Shown here: positions 40,301 through 49,224 of the stretch, piece after piece | How the letters are laid out: each line of letters begins with the position of its first letter | Position numbering within the stretch: position 1 is the first letter of the stretch | Source: Apostichopus japonicus | Taxonomy: Eukaryota > Echinodermata > Holothuroidea > Aspidochirotida > Stichopodidae | Assembly (NCBI RefSeq): GCF_037975245.1 | Contig: NC_092569.1 | Location: 23,632,168-23,696,167, forward strand | Length of the DNA: 64,000 nt | Direction of reading: 5' to 3' | Notes under the pieces: generated by a model | Databases searched by the model: none | The model's input: only the letters and a program-made list of their open reading frames with translations | What the model was told of the DNA's origin: nothing | Made by a program: the position numbers and the translations under genes

Positions 40301-41052
40301 GTATTATAGTACAGGGCAAGGGCTGGTTTCATACGTAAATAGTGGGGACATGAAAATTTACGATGTGAGGTGTATTTTGTGTCCTCGGTTTGGGCGTGAA
40401 TGAACTCAAATTGAAGAATGAAGACATATAGGCTAATACTTGAAGACCATTCATTGTTGTTATAATATAAAATACAGATGGTATCATTCAAGTAATATAC
40501 ACAAAATGATTAACACAAACTTAATACTAATATCTCATGTCACAGAAATACCTGAAAAATAGGAGGGACATCAATTATATTATATTATTTTTTCCAATCT
40601 CTGTTTTTTTTTTTCAAAACTTGAAATGGTGTTAACATATAGAGCAATATGTTGTACAAATTAATACATAGAATAGATTTTCATCAGCAGTATAAATTCT
40701 TGTGTAGTTAGGTAAATAAAATGACATTAAAGCCATAGGCTGTTGGTACCCACATAAATGGAATGACCCATATAAAGACAGAGATTTTCTTGTTTAATCC
40801 ACAGATCCAAATGGAGGCTCTAATGCTGGTATTGCTTTGAGTTATAATGTAAACAAGCGATTCAGTACATTCGACAACAACAGTGGTGCATGTGACGTGA
40901 ATCATTATAGTCCCTGGTGGTACTATGGATGCAGCTTTTCGAACCTCAATGGTGAATATAATGGAACTGGCCAAAAAGGGATAAAATGGGTTAACCTGCC
41001 TGGAGGCGAGTATAACATCAAGTACACTGAGATGAAGATAAGACCTCTCTAG
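16300..41052 (+). CDS. Gene 2: complete secreted mucin-linker/EGF/fibrinogen-related protein
   Basis: Five exons (16300-16378, 24127-24674, 29069-29377, 30941-31205, 40805-41052) join in frame to about 482 aa. The order is: signal peptide (residues 1 to about 23), acidic Thr/Ser/Pro linker with two 60-aa repeats (to about 209), EGF-like module (about 210-300), and FReD (from FEVFCNMTDGGGWT to YTEMKIRPL). FReD landmarks are VFQRRVDGSVDF, FWLGNDKLYYLTN, RINDESDNY and the Cys pair around WWYYGCSFSNLNGEY. The calcium loop reads STFDNNSGAC, lacking the usual DxD. The product should be extracellular, with lectin-like or immune recognition inferred from the family. Introns 1 and 4 are very long (7.7 and 9.6 kb) and filled with transposons. 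No frameshift or stop was seen. Confidence 0.88.
17741..18106. mobile_element. Non-autonomous hAT, GGGCGTAGGAA family, copy 1
   Basis: The 366-bp element starts CAAGGGCGTAGGAACC and ends CCTTCCTACGCCACTG, and is flanked by the perfect 8-bp duplication GCAAATAT (17733-17740 and 18107-18114). Its interior has paired poly-G and poly-C runs and a self-similar CACCAAATTGCATCTRAGGC motif occurring twice. Copies 2 and 3 lie at 47303 and 62485. Confidence 0.93.
19576..19662 (+). other. Short acidic open frame
   Basis: ATG opens MGNLTIQPLEDDDIAESEED and continues SDDEILI before GGTAAGC, which looks like an exon end. Acidic N-termini like this occur in piggyBac-type and other transposases, but I could not join it in frame to any downstream exon. 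Confidence 0.2.
20100..20456 (+). other. Unassigned 118-aa open frame
   Basis: The frame opens MNDLGINFELNFALESMSAT and is then Asn/Ser/Thr-rich (NNNVSTTTSSND). I recognise no domain. It sits in gene 2 intron 1 between repeats. It may be part of a decayed element or chance. Confidence 0.2.
20884..21291. mobile_element. MITE with about 50-bp imperfect terminal inverted repeats
   Basis: The left end GGGGATAAAAACGAGGG continues to GATGACGTCATCGAGAAGG; the right end CCTTCTCGATGACGTCATC continues to CCCCTCGTGTTTATCCCC. The right arm has an extra segment. The target duplication is not clear. Confidence 0.65.
21336..22734. mobile_element. hAT element with reiterated GGTTTTTACC termini
   Basis: The 1.4-kb element starts CAGGGTTGGCCGG and ends AAAATGCCAACCCTG, between perfect 8-bp duplications GGTATAAG (21328-21335 and 22735-22742). 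Both ends carry several direct and inverted copies of CCGGTTTTTACC and GTGGGAAAAAC. No transposase domain is visible in the interior. Confidence 0.9.
24127..24674 (+). CDS. Gene 2 exon 2: mucin-like linker with duplicated 60-aa repeat
   Basis: The acceptor GTGATCAG ends at 24126 and the donor GTGAGA begins at 24675. Phase 1 in, phase 0 out. A Pro-rich start (PTPGPAPAPAE) is followed by two 180-nt tandem units beginning at 24216 and 24396, each KEESTNTPTEE...DEGSDVTFTGQ...SSTQS. The composition, rich in Thr, Ser, Glu and Pro, suggests an O-glycosylated acidic stalk. Confidence 0.85.
24675..29068 (+). other. Gene 2 intron 2
   Basis: A 4.4-kb intron with donor GTGAGA and acceptor CCCTTCAG. Most of it is a 2.96-kb DNA element (25520-28478). 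The remainder is AT-rich without coding signal. Confidence 0.7.
25520..28478. mobile_element. DNA transposon with GTACGTCCGTCAC internal repeats
   Basis: The terminal inverted repeats are GGGCAGTTCCGTAAA and TTTACGGAATTGCCC (14 of 15 paired). The tetranucleotide CTTA flanks both sides (25516-25519 and 28479-28482), a candidate 4-bp target duplication. GTACGTCCGTCAC or its complement occurs at about 25882, 26037, 26060, 26073, 26087, 28040, 28073, 28094 and 28284, clustered toward the two ends, with a truncated copy in the right end. A 94-aa frame at 26300-26584 has no recognisable domain, so the copy looks non-autonomous. Confidence 0.75.
29069..29377 (+). CDS. Gene 2 exon 3: EGF-like module and FReD start
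   Basis: The acceptor is CCCTTCAG ending at 29068 and the donor GTAAGT is at 29378. The exon is 309 nt, phase 0 on both sides. The Cys pattern is NCTKKFTC, CSSSAEC, RKCYCERGYQGNGETC, then NCLDYFEANFTDNGIYTIKP and NMTDGGGWT. Its length equals gene 3's equivalent exon exactly. Confidence 0.9.
29355..30250 (+). repeat. 77/85-bp tandem array containing exon end and splice donor (gene 2)
   Basis: Repeats of GACTGAYGGAGGAGGATGG begin at 29355 (true exon end), 29435, 29512, 29589, 29674, 29751, 29836, 29913, 29998, 30075, 30152 and 30229. Some units carry an 8-bp ATGGACAG insertion, giving alternating 77 and 85 bp spacing. Nearly all retain the GTAAGT donor. Confidence 0.95.
30261..30510 (+). repeat. 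Intron block shared with gene 1 intron 2
   Basis: Nearly identical to 2241-2498, including GATACCCGGGACTTCATAG and ACTGGGAATCATATTTAACC. Non-coding. Confidence 0.9.
30941..31205 (+). CDS. Gene 2 exon 4: FReD core
   Basis: The acceptor is AACATACAG ending at 30940 and the donor is GTTCGT at 31206. The 265-nt exon encodes VFQRRVDGSVDFYRNW, GFGELDHEFWLGNDKLYYLT, RIDLVNMHGVPYYAKYDLFR and the end YNGTAG. It differs from gene 1 mainly in a few surface positions. Confidence 0.93.
32090..33890. repeat. Tandem repeat, about 205-bp unit with GGGACA hairpin
   Basis: The unit holds a near-palindrome, CCCCGTGTAAAAGGGACA opposite TGTCCCATTTACACGGGG, followed by ACATGTTACAAGTCAATGTG, CTTAACAATATAAACC and a TTCAGCTAATGTTGT tail. 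Hairpins lie at about 32094, 32290 and 33590, with a decayed copy near 33880. The second unit is interrupted by an LTR at 32386-33476. Confidence 0.88.
32386..33476 (+). mobile_element. Solo LTR of a retrotransposon
   Basis: The 1091-bp block starts TGTTACGATCAACTC and ends GGGGCCTGTAACA, giving TG...CA ends with a 6-bp perfect inverted terminus TGTTAC/GTAACA. It is flanked by TTCT duplications (32382-32385 and 33477-33480). The empty-site sequence, TGTTCTTAACAATATAAACC, is present in the neighbouring repeat unit at about 33677. A TATATAG promoter-like motif lies near 33057. The superfamily (Gypsy or BEL) is not determinable here. Confidence 0.85.
34015..34257 (-). CDS. Transposase-like gene, terminal exon
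   Basis: The acceptor ATTTTGTAG precedes 34257. It encodes VLEKIEDNVVLKFMRLF, then YHVFPEEEQDFTHP and the end RRYIPGNICLK, stop. The pattern resembles the small beta-rich C-terminal module seen in this transposase-like family. Confidence 0.6.
   Translation of the reverse strand: MLEKIEDNVVLKFMRLFDSVTGCYHVFPEEEQDFTHPTNDVICVVRPPELRNHRSGNQYVFAPDDIQKVRRYIPGNICLK
34532..34647 (-). CDS. Transposase-like gene, penultimate exon
   Basis: The acceptor TGTTTCAG and donor GTAAGT bound a 116-nt exon, phase 1 in and 0 out, encoding DGETPVSKDLAVGEYVAVQF and a basic QKKRKSS stretch that could act as a nuclear localisation signal. Confidence 0.6.
34842..35063 (-). CDS. Transposase-like gene, Gln/Pro/Asp repeat exon
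   Basis: The acceptor CTCTACAG precedes 35063 and the donor GTGAGT follows 34842. It encodes a short repeat of the type VTIQPDG and STQSDNE, found about four times in variant form, a low-complexity spacer between the catalytic part and the C-terminal module. Confidence 0.6.
36489..38234 (-). CDS. Transposase-like N-terminal open frame (581 aa)
   Basis: This is the longest open frame of the window. It opens MPSLYRLRIRCKHQNLD, has a charged coiled coil rich in KKK and EEKRK runs, then RRFGVSRKLLAKARKDREGR, a region resembling a DNA-binding helix-turn-helix (inference), and the Cys motifs CLCEYC and CPECGVSM. It ends DEVLRYL at a frameshift exactly before DFAENYK in the next frame. Confidence 0.7.
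   Translation of the reverse strand: MPSLYRLRIRCKHQNLDVGALTSSSPNCLDNSASTSSPQAKPRSRTQNWRHKQKAANPTKYAEVQKQNKEYSKLYRLQCSSAKYMLQKRGLSAEERDEAEMWEIRHKRNNELARKRMEKMKEKKKAVTAAKKTQNKKLTTRNEAQQKRVKEKNKKRLQRAKMTKEQKEEEKRKNRERYAKKRHSSSLEAVERALEAKKQQLKEMETKLHEKELELRERNKTLQEQSSDTRSSEAKRKSLERARRGMPKHRAHFVSTTLDLIGKTTPRKAAALAAAGIHTTKDSLADGVMKAVAEVFQAPRQSKARKRLSECLSTIKRKKLLREASRRFGVSRKLLAKARKDREGRKPVSHRKAKLMEKFYEAHSNPLPDKKFVSKKTGKPCYIMGNTIANLHAEFNKANPHDQVGASTFYKHRPVHVKTKQQANYIGCLCEYCENVDLKLLAINHLLPGCIKDAYQLTNDTMCQKQHDTPFHNPSCITRECPECGVSMLDVKLAPLFVNPAKKVEWKCWQMVETTCCTNQIEKQVKKRGLVVKSGTVTDLVKELKDEMEPFAEHIFNKDWQHQQEYNLRMKVGTDEVLRYL
38235..40804. other. Non-coding remainder of gene 2 intron 4
   Basis: Contains three copies of a 22-bp CCCCTCCCCTGCATGTTGT unit (39297-39352) and several GGGACAT...ATGTCC hairpins (about 39756, 39975, 40157 and 40342) resembling the hairpin unit on the other side of the transposase-like gene. 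No gene is seen. Confidence 0.6.
40805..41052 (+). CDS. Gene 2 terminal exon: FReD C-lobe
   Basis: The acceptor TAATCCACAG ends at 40804; the first two bases complete Asp with the G from exon 4. It encodes DPNGGSNAGIALSYNVN, FSTFDNNSGACDVNHY, WWYYGCSFSNLNGEY and YTEMKIRPL, stop TAG at 41050. The aromatic and Cys framework of the ligand pocket is present, but the calcium-binding DxD is not. Confidence 0.92.
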
Positions 41053-41133
41053 ATATACATCTATCAGGATTTATGAAGTTTCTTCAATATTTTCTTCTTC
41101 TTTTCAAAAAGACTAATATATCGAACATATCAC

Positions 41134-41267
41134 ACACCTGGAAATCATTGAAGAAGCCTTATTAAATTATACATTCTACTAAAACAACCTTTGATTCAAC
41201 ACATCTGGAAATCATTCAAGAAGCCTTATTAAATTTTACTTTCTAGTAAAGCATCCTTTGATTCGAC
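41134..41267 (+). repeat. 67-bp tandem duplication in gene 2 3' flank
   Basis: CTGGAAATCATTSAAGAAGC followed by CTTATTAAATT and CCTTTGATTC occurs twice at 67-bp spacing, just after the stop codon, probably in the 3' UTR. ATTAAA at about 41162 is a possible variant poly(A) signal. Confidence 0.7.
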
Positions 41268-43090
41268 ATATATATCAGTGACTTATAGTTTAATGTCCAT
41301 TGCATCATCCTCATGTCTCTATTTTGTAATTAAGCGTTACAATAATAGTATTGCGTAATAGTAGTTACTGTCGACATTGGTAGCTGTCACTAGTACTATT
41401 ACCAAGTGTTCTTTCAAACACTCCAGTTTCCCTATGAGCAGTTACCATCAACTGAGGAGGGAGCGAATATACAGTTTAAACGAATAAGAAACACCGCAAC
41501 GAAGTTTACTCTAAGTGTTTTTGACTCGCGCCTTGTTTTGTAAGCAATTAATGGACCTGTATTCAGCTTGTTGGATTAGTGAATAGTTATTAAAGTTTAT
41601 TCTTCTTAGTTTTAAATTCCGCATAGTTATTATCATCATTTAACGATTTATTAACATATTAGGCCTATACGTAATAAATGTCAACGTTATTGAGTCAAAT
41701 TTTTAATCATTTCGAAATACCAATTATATTCATAATCCTTGTATGTACTGTATATAGATTGCATGATGGATACTCGTAAATATTTAGAATGTAGTATGTG
41801 TAAGTAAACCAAATTATTTATCATGAATATATTAAAAACAAATATGAATATATTAAGGGCAGATCAGCAGAGTTTCTATCGCCAAATTCATTCCCTGTCG
41901 CTTTCTGGGTTTTATCGAACAAAACTGGGGTGTCTTTTTCACAGTTGGAAGTATTCCATAAACTTAATTTCCTCATAGAAATGTGTCTTGCCTGAGTACA
42001 TATTTGATTACTAATGTAATAATGTAAAAATTGATATAGACCACGACAACCGGTGGGGCAGAAGGAGGAAAGGGTATTGGCACAATGGCGTAGCCCAATG
42101 GGGGGGCAAGAGGAAAGTGCCCCCCCCCCCCCCCAAACACGGAACTCTTCATGAACGATACGATGTGATCTGCTTCTCACAAGGATTTCCTCATTAGCCC
42201 AATACTAGAATCATAAAACGAGATTTCTCTGAAGAAGTTAACCTTGATTCATTGATGTTCACTTTTAGTCAACGTTTCAAGCTTCACGTGGAACTTGATC
42301 GTCGTCTTCAAGATAAACACAAGTCTCCATATGTAATCAGTCAGTATGATATGATACCTCTGTAAGCCTACCCAAACGTACTATTATGTATCTGTATATG
42401 TGTAATATCGTTTACATTGATGGGACAGTAGCCGCGAGGAGAAAGTGGACACGTGCCTCCTACCCAACTCTTTAAATGGGTACAAAAATTTGGCTCTGCC
42501 CCGCACCACCAAGAAGGCTGGCTATATACGAGCACGTTGAGTAGGCAAGCACGGATCATGCAGTTAAACCTAGAAACCTTTGATAAGCAATACATTTTTC
42601 GAAGGATAAAGTGACCAAATCTTCCCTTGAAGAACGCATCTGCGCCAAAACCTCTTGGTCAACCCTCCCTCGCCACCGCTCCCCCCCCCCCCCCATCCCG
42701 CCCTCCCCATTGTCTCCAGCGCTTGGAAAGTGCTCACATCCTGGTCTTAACTTAAAATTACCCTATATATGTTTTAAGGATATATGTCTTTATGGTGAAT
42801 TTTATTTCTTTTTAAATTAATGTAATTAGCATGTGTTAAGTTAAGCTGCATATATCAAAGTAAAATGTATAATTATGTTGGTTGTATAATGGAGATATAA
42901 GCTATCTGTTTATAGCTCCATGGTTGTATTGAAGAATAGAGTCGCTGTGGTAATGCAATATATATCTAATATCTTTCTTGTTCTACAGTCTGTTGTGCAA
43001 TAGATGTAGTCTAAATTATTTCATTGTCCATTTTTATGTATTATTTCAGGCATTTCTCGTATTCCTTCTAACCCAACTCCTCCTCAAAAC
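41268..43090. other. Intergenic, no gene seen
   Basis: AT-rich sequence with poly-C runs at 42119 and 42680 that resemble the G/C-runs of hAT-type elements, but without ends that I can pair. AATAAA at 41673-41678 is a possible distal poly(A) signal for gene 2. Confidence 0.5.
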
Positions 43091-43094
43091 CTGT

Positions 43095-43649
<555 letters not shown>

Positions 43650-43717
43650 TTGTATCTCACTCGAGATCCAGCCTTTCTCTAAATGCAGCATAGTTGTTTA
43701 ACAGTTTTTCCGTTATT

Positions 43718-43719
<2 letters not shown>

Positions 43720-43756
<37 letters not shown>
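43720..43756. repeat. (TA)n microsatellite
   Basis: A short alternating TA tract. Confidence 0.95.
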
Positions 43757-43762
<6 letters not shown>

Positions 43763-44375
43763 ACGAATACTCCTAACATGTCATCACGATGTTTTGGTCA
43801 ACTTACATCCTACGCTTATTGTCACTGGTCGCCAATTCCCCATGAAACATTCCCTTCCAGAACCCCCTCCCTACTCCAGCGACTGTATCCCTTCCATAAT
43901 CCCCACCCTCTCCGAACTTCTTCACTTCATCCATCGTTCTCCCGTTAATAAATTTTAAAAACCAAATGGACATTGCCCAGTTTCTCTCTATAATTACTAG
44001 CCAAAACAAAGTAACAAATATTTACATGTTATATTATATTTATCATTCGACCAACCGTTATAATACCAACATTTTTGTCTATGCATCTTCTACTACAAAT
44101 AAACTTGCATGTACAAATTACAAGTAACATAAGGTTGTAGTCTTCCGTTCGAGTCAATGCACTTTCCTTCAAGTTGAAACAAAAGAAGTATAGTAGTTCA
44201 ACAAAAGTAATGCTGATTCTTGTAAATGATGTTGTGGCTTTGCTTGGTAGACGGTTAACTATTTTATTGATATACTGTATTGACTGTATAGACTGTACTG
44301 AAGATGTCCATTCATTAGATCAGTAAATGCCCATATAGTATCCAGGGGGGGGGGGCGTTGGGGGCGCGCTCCCCC

Positions 44376-44510
44376 GGGTAAGAAAAGAGGAGAGAAAAAA
44401 AGAGAGAAGAAAAAAGGGAAAAAAGAGGGAAAGAAGGGGAGGAAGGAAGGGAAAAGAAAAAGAAGAAAGAGAGAAAAAGGAGAAAAGGAGGGAGTAGAAA
44501 AACCGGGAAG
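44376..44510 (+). repeat. Purine-only tract
   Basis: Roughly 130 bases almost entirely A and G (GAAAAGAGGAGAGAAAAA and similar), capable in principle of triplex formation. Frames rich in Leu/Phe/Ser on the other strand come from the pyrimidine complement. Confidence 0.9.
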
Positions 44511-44707
44511 AGGAATAGGAACAGTGACATAATTACAGGGCTGATCCCTATTATATACACAGCGTAGCCAGTGACGGATCGATGATTTCGGAAGGGGCGT
44601 GCGCCTCACCCAACCCCTTATACCGACAACGCCATTTTGACGTTTCCATGTTTCCTCTCTCACTAATAATATATATTTATATATATTTATATATATTTAT
44701 TTATATA

Positions 44708-44740
<33 letters not shown>

Positions 44741-44979
44741 TAACACATATATATATACTATATATGGTCTATCATAACGCATTTGTGTATGGACGCCTTA
44801 AACAATTGTACAATTGTGCTATGAAACCAACTGTGGCTGGTCTCGAACATGACGCATATCGGTATTAGACCAGGATCTATATGCGAACTGCATATGTCCT
44901 TCGATGCAACACTGCCATCCAGAGATAACATGTTATACACTTCGACCTGAATGCTAATTGTTACCCCAAACCTAGTACC

Positions 44980-46484
44980 CAGGGCCGTCTTAACGCATGG
45001 GCCCACTGGGCCCTGGCCCAGGGCCCGGCGATGTCAGGGCCCCGCAATCGTAGTAACTCCATGTCTTAATCTGGGAGGAAAACTTATTGAATAGGCCATT
45101 ATGCCTGATTGAATTCGATACTTGACAACTTGAGACGAGAGTTGGTGAAACACTTGAGAGTTTGATATTAAATATTCGAATTTGAGTTAGCAACCCTTGA
45201 ATACACAATGCCCGAAGGCTTACAACACCAGACAACTCGGGTCCGCGAATTGCCCTATGCATGATGGTTACAAATTGTACTAGGTAACGTTCATTTTCGA
45301 GGTTAAAACTAATTAAGAATAATCTCCAGAACAGAATGGGGCAACGGCGACTTAATAGGCCCTCTCTCATGCATATGCACAGAAAGCGACATCCTCAAAA
45401 AGATTGACTTTCAGCCATTCATACAACAGTTTACGATCAAGAAATGCCGCAAGTTCCGTTAGTTTCCCCAGTTGAAAGACTCAACACAAGGTTGTTACAA
45501 ATGGTGAGTCCAGTATTGTTAGGGAAGGGATGGAGGGCAACTGGGAGATTACTCTTGTATAATATATTTCAGCTTTTAGATATATCACGTCAGTGGCGGC
45601 GCAACCGGTGGGGGGGGGGGGGGCTTGGGGGAGGGGGGCTCAGCCACCCAATGAAAAAATTGAGGGGGCAAATGCATGATAAGCCCCCCCCACCCCAATA
45701 TATACCAAGGCTCCGAAACGTGCATCTGCCCATTTTCAATGCATACTTGTCGATCTGTCCAATGCACACGTATACTATATAGGTGTAATAGTAAATACTG
45801 GGGAGACCCTCGGCCCGTCCCCTGGCTATAGACCACATTGTCACCACAACCGCGTCTTCACCCCCCCCCCCCCCCGTGAAAAGAGGAAGCAGTGAGTGTG
45901 AGTACCGGTAAGCGCAACACAACTTCGTGTTAGGCCAATGACTTGCCTCATTTCAGCCAGTTCTCCAACATCCCCTTACTACACTCAAAAACGTCTTTGC
46001 GAGTACACTACGAGTAATAGCTACTCTCTTAAAGCACCATCGAATATACAAATTACAATGTTTTTACAGACTTTTACGTGCAATCTGAGAAATTGCAGGC
46101 TTGAGACCCATATTTTAGGGGTAGGTATTCGCAGCATAAAACATTCGGGAAGTGCCGTTTCCGGCCATCTGGGGGTTTGAAAAACCCCAAATTTTCTTGT
46201 ACGCTCCGCGCCAACCCATGGTGGCGCTCCGATTACATAGTCTCCACACATTAGCCCCCCCCCAATAATTTTCCCGTTCCGCCGCGCCTGTAATACGTAT
46301 GTTATTCAGCTTAAGTTTTATGCTTTATGCGCGGCATAGGGAGGGTGCTAAATGCAGGCATGTTTATGGCTGAGCGATTGTCAAGGATGTCAATTTTTCA
46401 CGCAACTTTTTTCAAACTCACTTGATTGAGGGGCCCCGCTCCATTGCCGGGCCCAGGGCCCGGTGATCTCTTAAGACGGCCCTG
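44980..46484. mobile_element. hAT element with CAGGGCCGTCTTAA ends
   Basis: The 1.5-kb element starts CAGGGCCGTCTTAACGC and ends CTTAAGACGGCCCTG, flanked by the perfect 8-bp duplication CTAGTACC (44972-44979 and 46485-46492). GGGCCCNGGGCCCGG blocks lie inside both ends. The interior includes a nested CAGTGGCGGCGCAACCGG segment at 45593 and a sequence related to 46940-47110. No intact transposase was found. Confidence 0.9.
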
Positions 46485-46492
46485 CTAGTACC

Positions 46493-47302
46493 GTAACTCA
46501 TACAATGAATCTACAAAGAATTGAGCACCTCTCCTGTGAATATCATGTAGTGGATCCAAGAGCGTATCATATCATCATATCATTCTTCATTACACTTCCC
46601 TCCATACTCGTGCAGTTTTTGACCGGTCTGTTAGGGGTTGAAGGTGGTTTTTCTATATTGGTTGTCCTTAGATGAAATTTTGTGCAACATTATGGGCATG
46701 TGTTGAAGTGAATTTATTCACGAGAAATGTGAATTTTCAAATTCTGAACAAATAATGGACTTAAAATCTTAAAAAGTGGGGCTGACGGGTATTGTGGGCC
46801 GCGACGTAGAATCACCTACAAAAGCAATGATCCACAGGAGAGATGTGATGAGGTCGAACATGATGTGTGACTGGTGACAATCTTCAAACAGGTTATACAT
46901 GAAAACAAAACTATTTGGAAATACTTGGTTCTTAGGCAAAAGTGTACATCTGGTTGGTCAGTTTCAAGCCCGGGAAGTGCCATTTCCGGTGATCTGGGGG
47001 GTATCAAAACTAGAAATTTTCTTGTACGCTGCGCGTCAACTGATGGTGGCGCTCCGCTTAGATAGTAATTCGCCCGCGCCCCCGGGTTAGAAAATCCTGG
47101 ATACGCCCCTGTAAGAAGAAACATAACAATTTTATTTTTCAGCGTATTTTGCCTCATTTTGTAGAGAGAATGTGAATGTATGCATCGGTCTAGCGCCACC
47201 ACATTTTTTCAATACTTCTAAATCGCATTAGATTTGGTTAATTTTTAAAAACGAGGTGATTTCTCTTTCACAAGAAACGTCATCAAGTCGATCGACATTG
47301 AC
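46493..47302. other. Intergenic with repeat fragment
   Basis: 46965-47111 shares GGAAGTGCCRTTTCCGG, TTTTCTTGTACGCT and GATGGTGGCGCTCCG-type sequence with about 46150-46240, and ends CTGGATACGCCCCTG, a hAT-like end. No left end was found. Confidence 0.55.
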
Positions 47303-47677
47303 CAAGGGCGTAGGAACCGGGGGGCTGGGGGGCGCCAGCCCCCCCCAGTGAAAAATATGGGAGTGGAAGTATCATTCCGCCGCCCCCCCCCCCCCCCGCT
47401 CAGCAAGTCAGAAAACCCCTTTTTCATTTCCAAATCAGAAAAAAATCTCATTTGGAGCACCAAATTACATCTAAGGCCAGGTGAAAATGCAAAATTATTT
47501 ACAAAATGGAGTGGGTGTTGAAGTGTGCTATATTGCACCAAATTGCATCTGAGGCCACCTGGAAATGCAAAAAATATCCAAAGGGGGAGGACACCCCCTC
47601 CCCTTAGACCCCTCCCCCAGGCCGGCCATCAGTCTTTAGCCCCCCCCCCCACTCAAAAGTATCTTCCTACGCCACTG
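47303..47677. mobile_element. Non-autonomous hAT, GGGCGTAGGAA family, copy 2
   Basis: A 375-bp copy of the family at 17741 and 62485, flanked by the perfect 8-bp duplication ACATTGAC (47295-47302 and 47678-47685). Confidence 0.93.
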
Positions 47678-47685
47678 ACATTGAC

Positions 47686-48590
47686 TGATAACTTACGACG
47701 GACATTGTCAAAGAACGTACAATTCACAGAAGTGATGAAGTAGTTATGATTGAAATTAACGAATGCCATGTAAAGGTATATAAGTATTACAGTTTGTTAC
47801 GTAACGTTGTCTTGTTGAAAACGTTTCTGCGTTCCGTTCTAAGTTATCAGTCAATGCTAATTGACTTGAAGAAGTTTGTCGTGAAAGAGGATCATCAAGT
47901 TCATACTTTCTGGTCAGGTTCTGCTCTAGGTTAATTTAACTTAATTCTAAATATAAGTCCTATTGACGATAAGAAGATAAGTTATACGTGTAATGGCCAC
48001 ATTACTGTGTTTTGGGGGTTATTAGACCTGTGACCTTTGGCCCTATGACGTTATTAGTCACACAGGTGCAACAACCTATGCCTAAGCACGTACCCACTGT
48101 TTGAAGTCCATCAGCCTTATGGTCAAGGAGTAACTAGCAAAATAATGTTGATCTGCTTTGACCTTTATCACTTTACATTAATTGATAGACTAAACACAAG
48201 TAATATATATGTTTACCCAGGGAGTTGTAATGGAACAACTGCCTGGATTACCTACTTGTGTATGCATTATTGGGTCATATTGTTATTATGGTATACGTGC
48301 TATGGCCACAATACTAATTTGTTAGCTTGTGTGATTTGACCTTTGTCTTCCACTACCGGGCTCACGACCCGCACTTGTTTTTGCTTCGCGACCCATGGCG
48401 GGAAAGCGTTGCTTCATAAAAATCTTTGTAGGGATTGTACGTATGGTCGTCATTAATATTCTTGACCAGAGTAACTTTGGTGTACGTTCCGTTCTTTTAG
48501 TTTCATTTTCCGCTTATTCTATTAACATTTCTTCTGGTAATATTAAAGATACCGAGAGTTGAAAGTTATATTTGGTCTTAGCGTCCACTC
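47686..48590. other. Intergenic, nothing recognised
   Basis: No coding domain or clear repeat. A GGGCTCACGACCCGC / CGCGACCCATGGCGGG stretch near 48358 looks like the edge of a mobile element but could not be bounded. Confidence 0.5.
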
Positions 48591-48591
48591 C

Positions 48592-49037
48592 GGATTCAGT
48601 TGACTAGCTATGAATTTATGACTATACTAACAGGCTTTTTGCTCTCGGGAATGATCGATACATCATAGGCTATATCACTGTGACACTTCACTAAAAAGAA
48701 ACTAAGTAATGCATTCTTTACTAGTAAGATTCTCCTAGTGGAACTGCTTTCTGACATCATATGCGCTTATACACACTTAAAATAGACAAATTAAAGAAAT
48801 GACGCGATTGGTTTAATGAATTTACGATATTAAGTATGTTCGTCGTCTCGTTTGAGTAGTCTATGTCGTAGCCAACAAAGTTCCACAATTTTTCAGTTTG
48901 GAGAATCTTACTAGAAAAGAATGCATTTCTTTTTTAGTGAAGTGTCACAGCCTGATATAGCCTATGATGTATCGATCATTCCCGAGAGCAAAACTGAGCC
49001 TGTTAGTATAGTCATAAATTCATAGCTAGTCAACTCC
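48592..49037. mobile_element. Foldback element, about 145-bp arms
   Basis: GTTGACTAGCTATGAATTTA, then TGACTATACTAACAGGC and ATGATCGATACATCATAGGC at the left, return as the reverse complement at 48898-49037 with a few mismatches. The arms are about 145 bp around a roughly 155-bp centre. Non-coding. Confidence 0.85.
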
Positions 49038-49059
49038 ATACACCGATGCTTTCAGAATA

Positions 49060-49224
49060 AGGGGTTAATCAACGGTCTAGCGTGCGTTACTCACAGGATT
49101 AATGCACGATCGGAGATAATGCAAGCGATGCACGAGGGCGGAGCCCGAGTGCATCCAGCGATAGCATTTACACCCGGAGTGCATTAATCATGTGAGTAAC
49201 GCACGCTAGACCGTTGATTAACCC
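49060..49224. repeat. Palindromic repeat with 48-bp arms
   Basis: GGGGTTAATCAACGGTCTAG and CGTGCGTTACTCACAGGATT at the left are mirrored at 49177-49224. The centre carries GGCGGAGCCCGAGTGCATCC. A further half-copy, CGTGCGTTACTCACAGGATT, occurs at about 49330. Confidence 0.88.

Larger units (their letters stand above)
31206..40804 (+). other. Gene 2 intron 4, host of a nested antisense gene
   Basis: A 9.6-kb intron with donor GTTCGT and acceptor TAATCCACAG. It contains hairpin tandem repeats split by a solo LTR (32090-33890), a transposase-like gene on the opposite strand (34015-38234), short CCCCTCCCCTGCATGTTGT repeats (39297-39352), and GGGACAT-type hairpins at 39756-40170. Confidence 0.75.

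Noticed and set aside
44259-44663. 134-aa Leu/Phe/Ser-rich membrane-like frame on the minus strand
   Set aside because: It is the complement of a purine-only tract; the hydrophobicity comes from composition.
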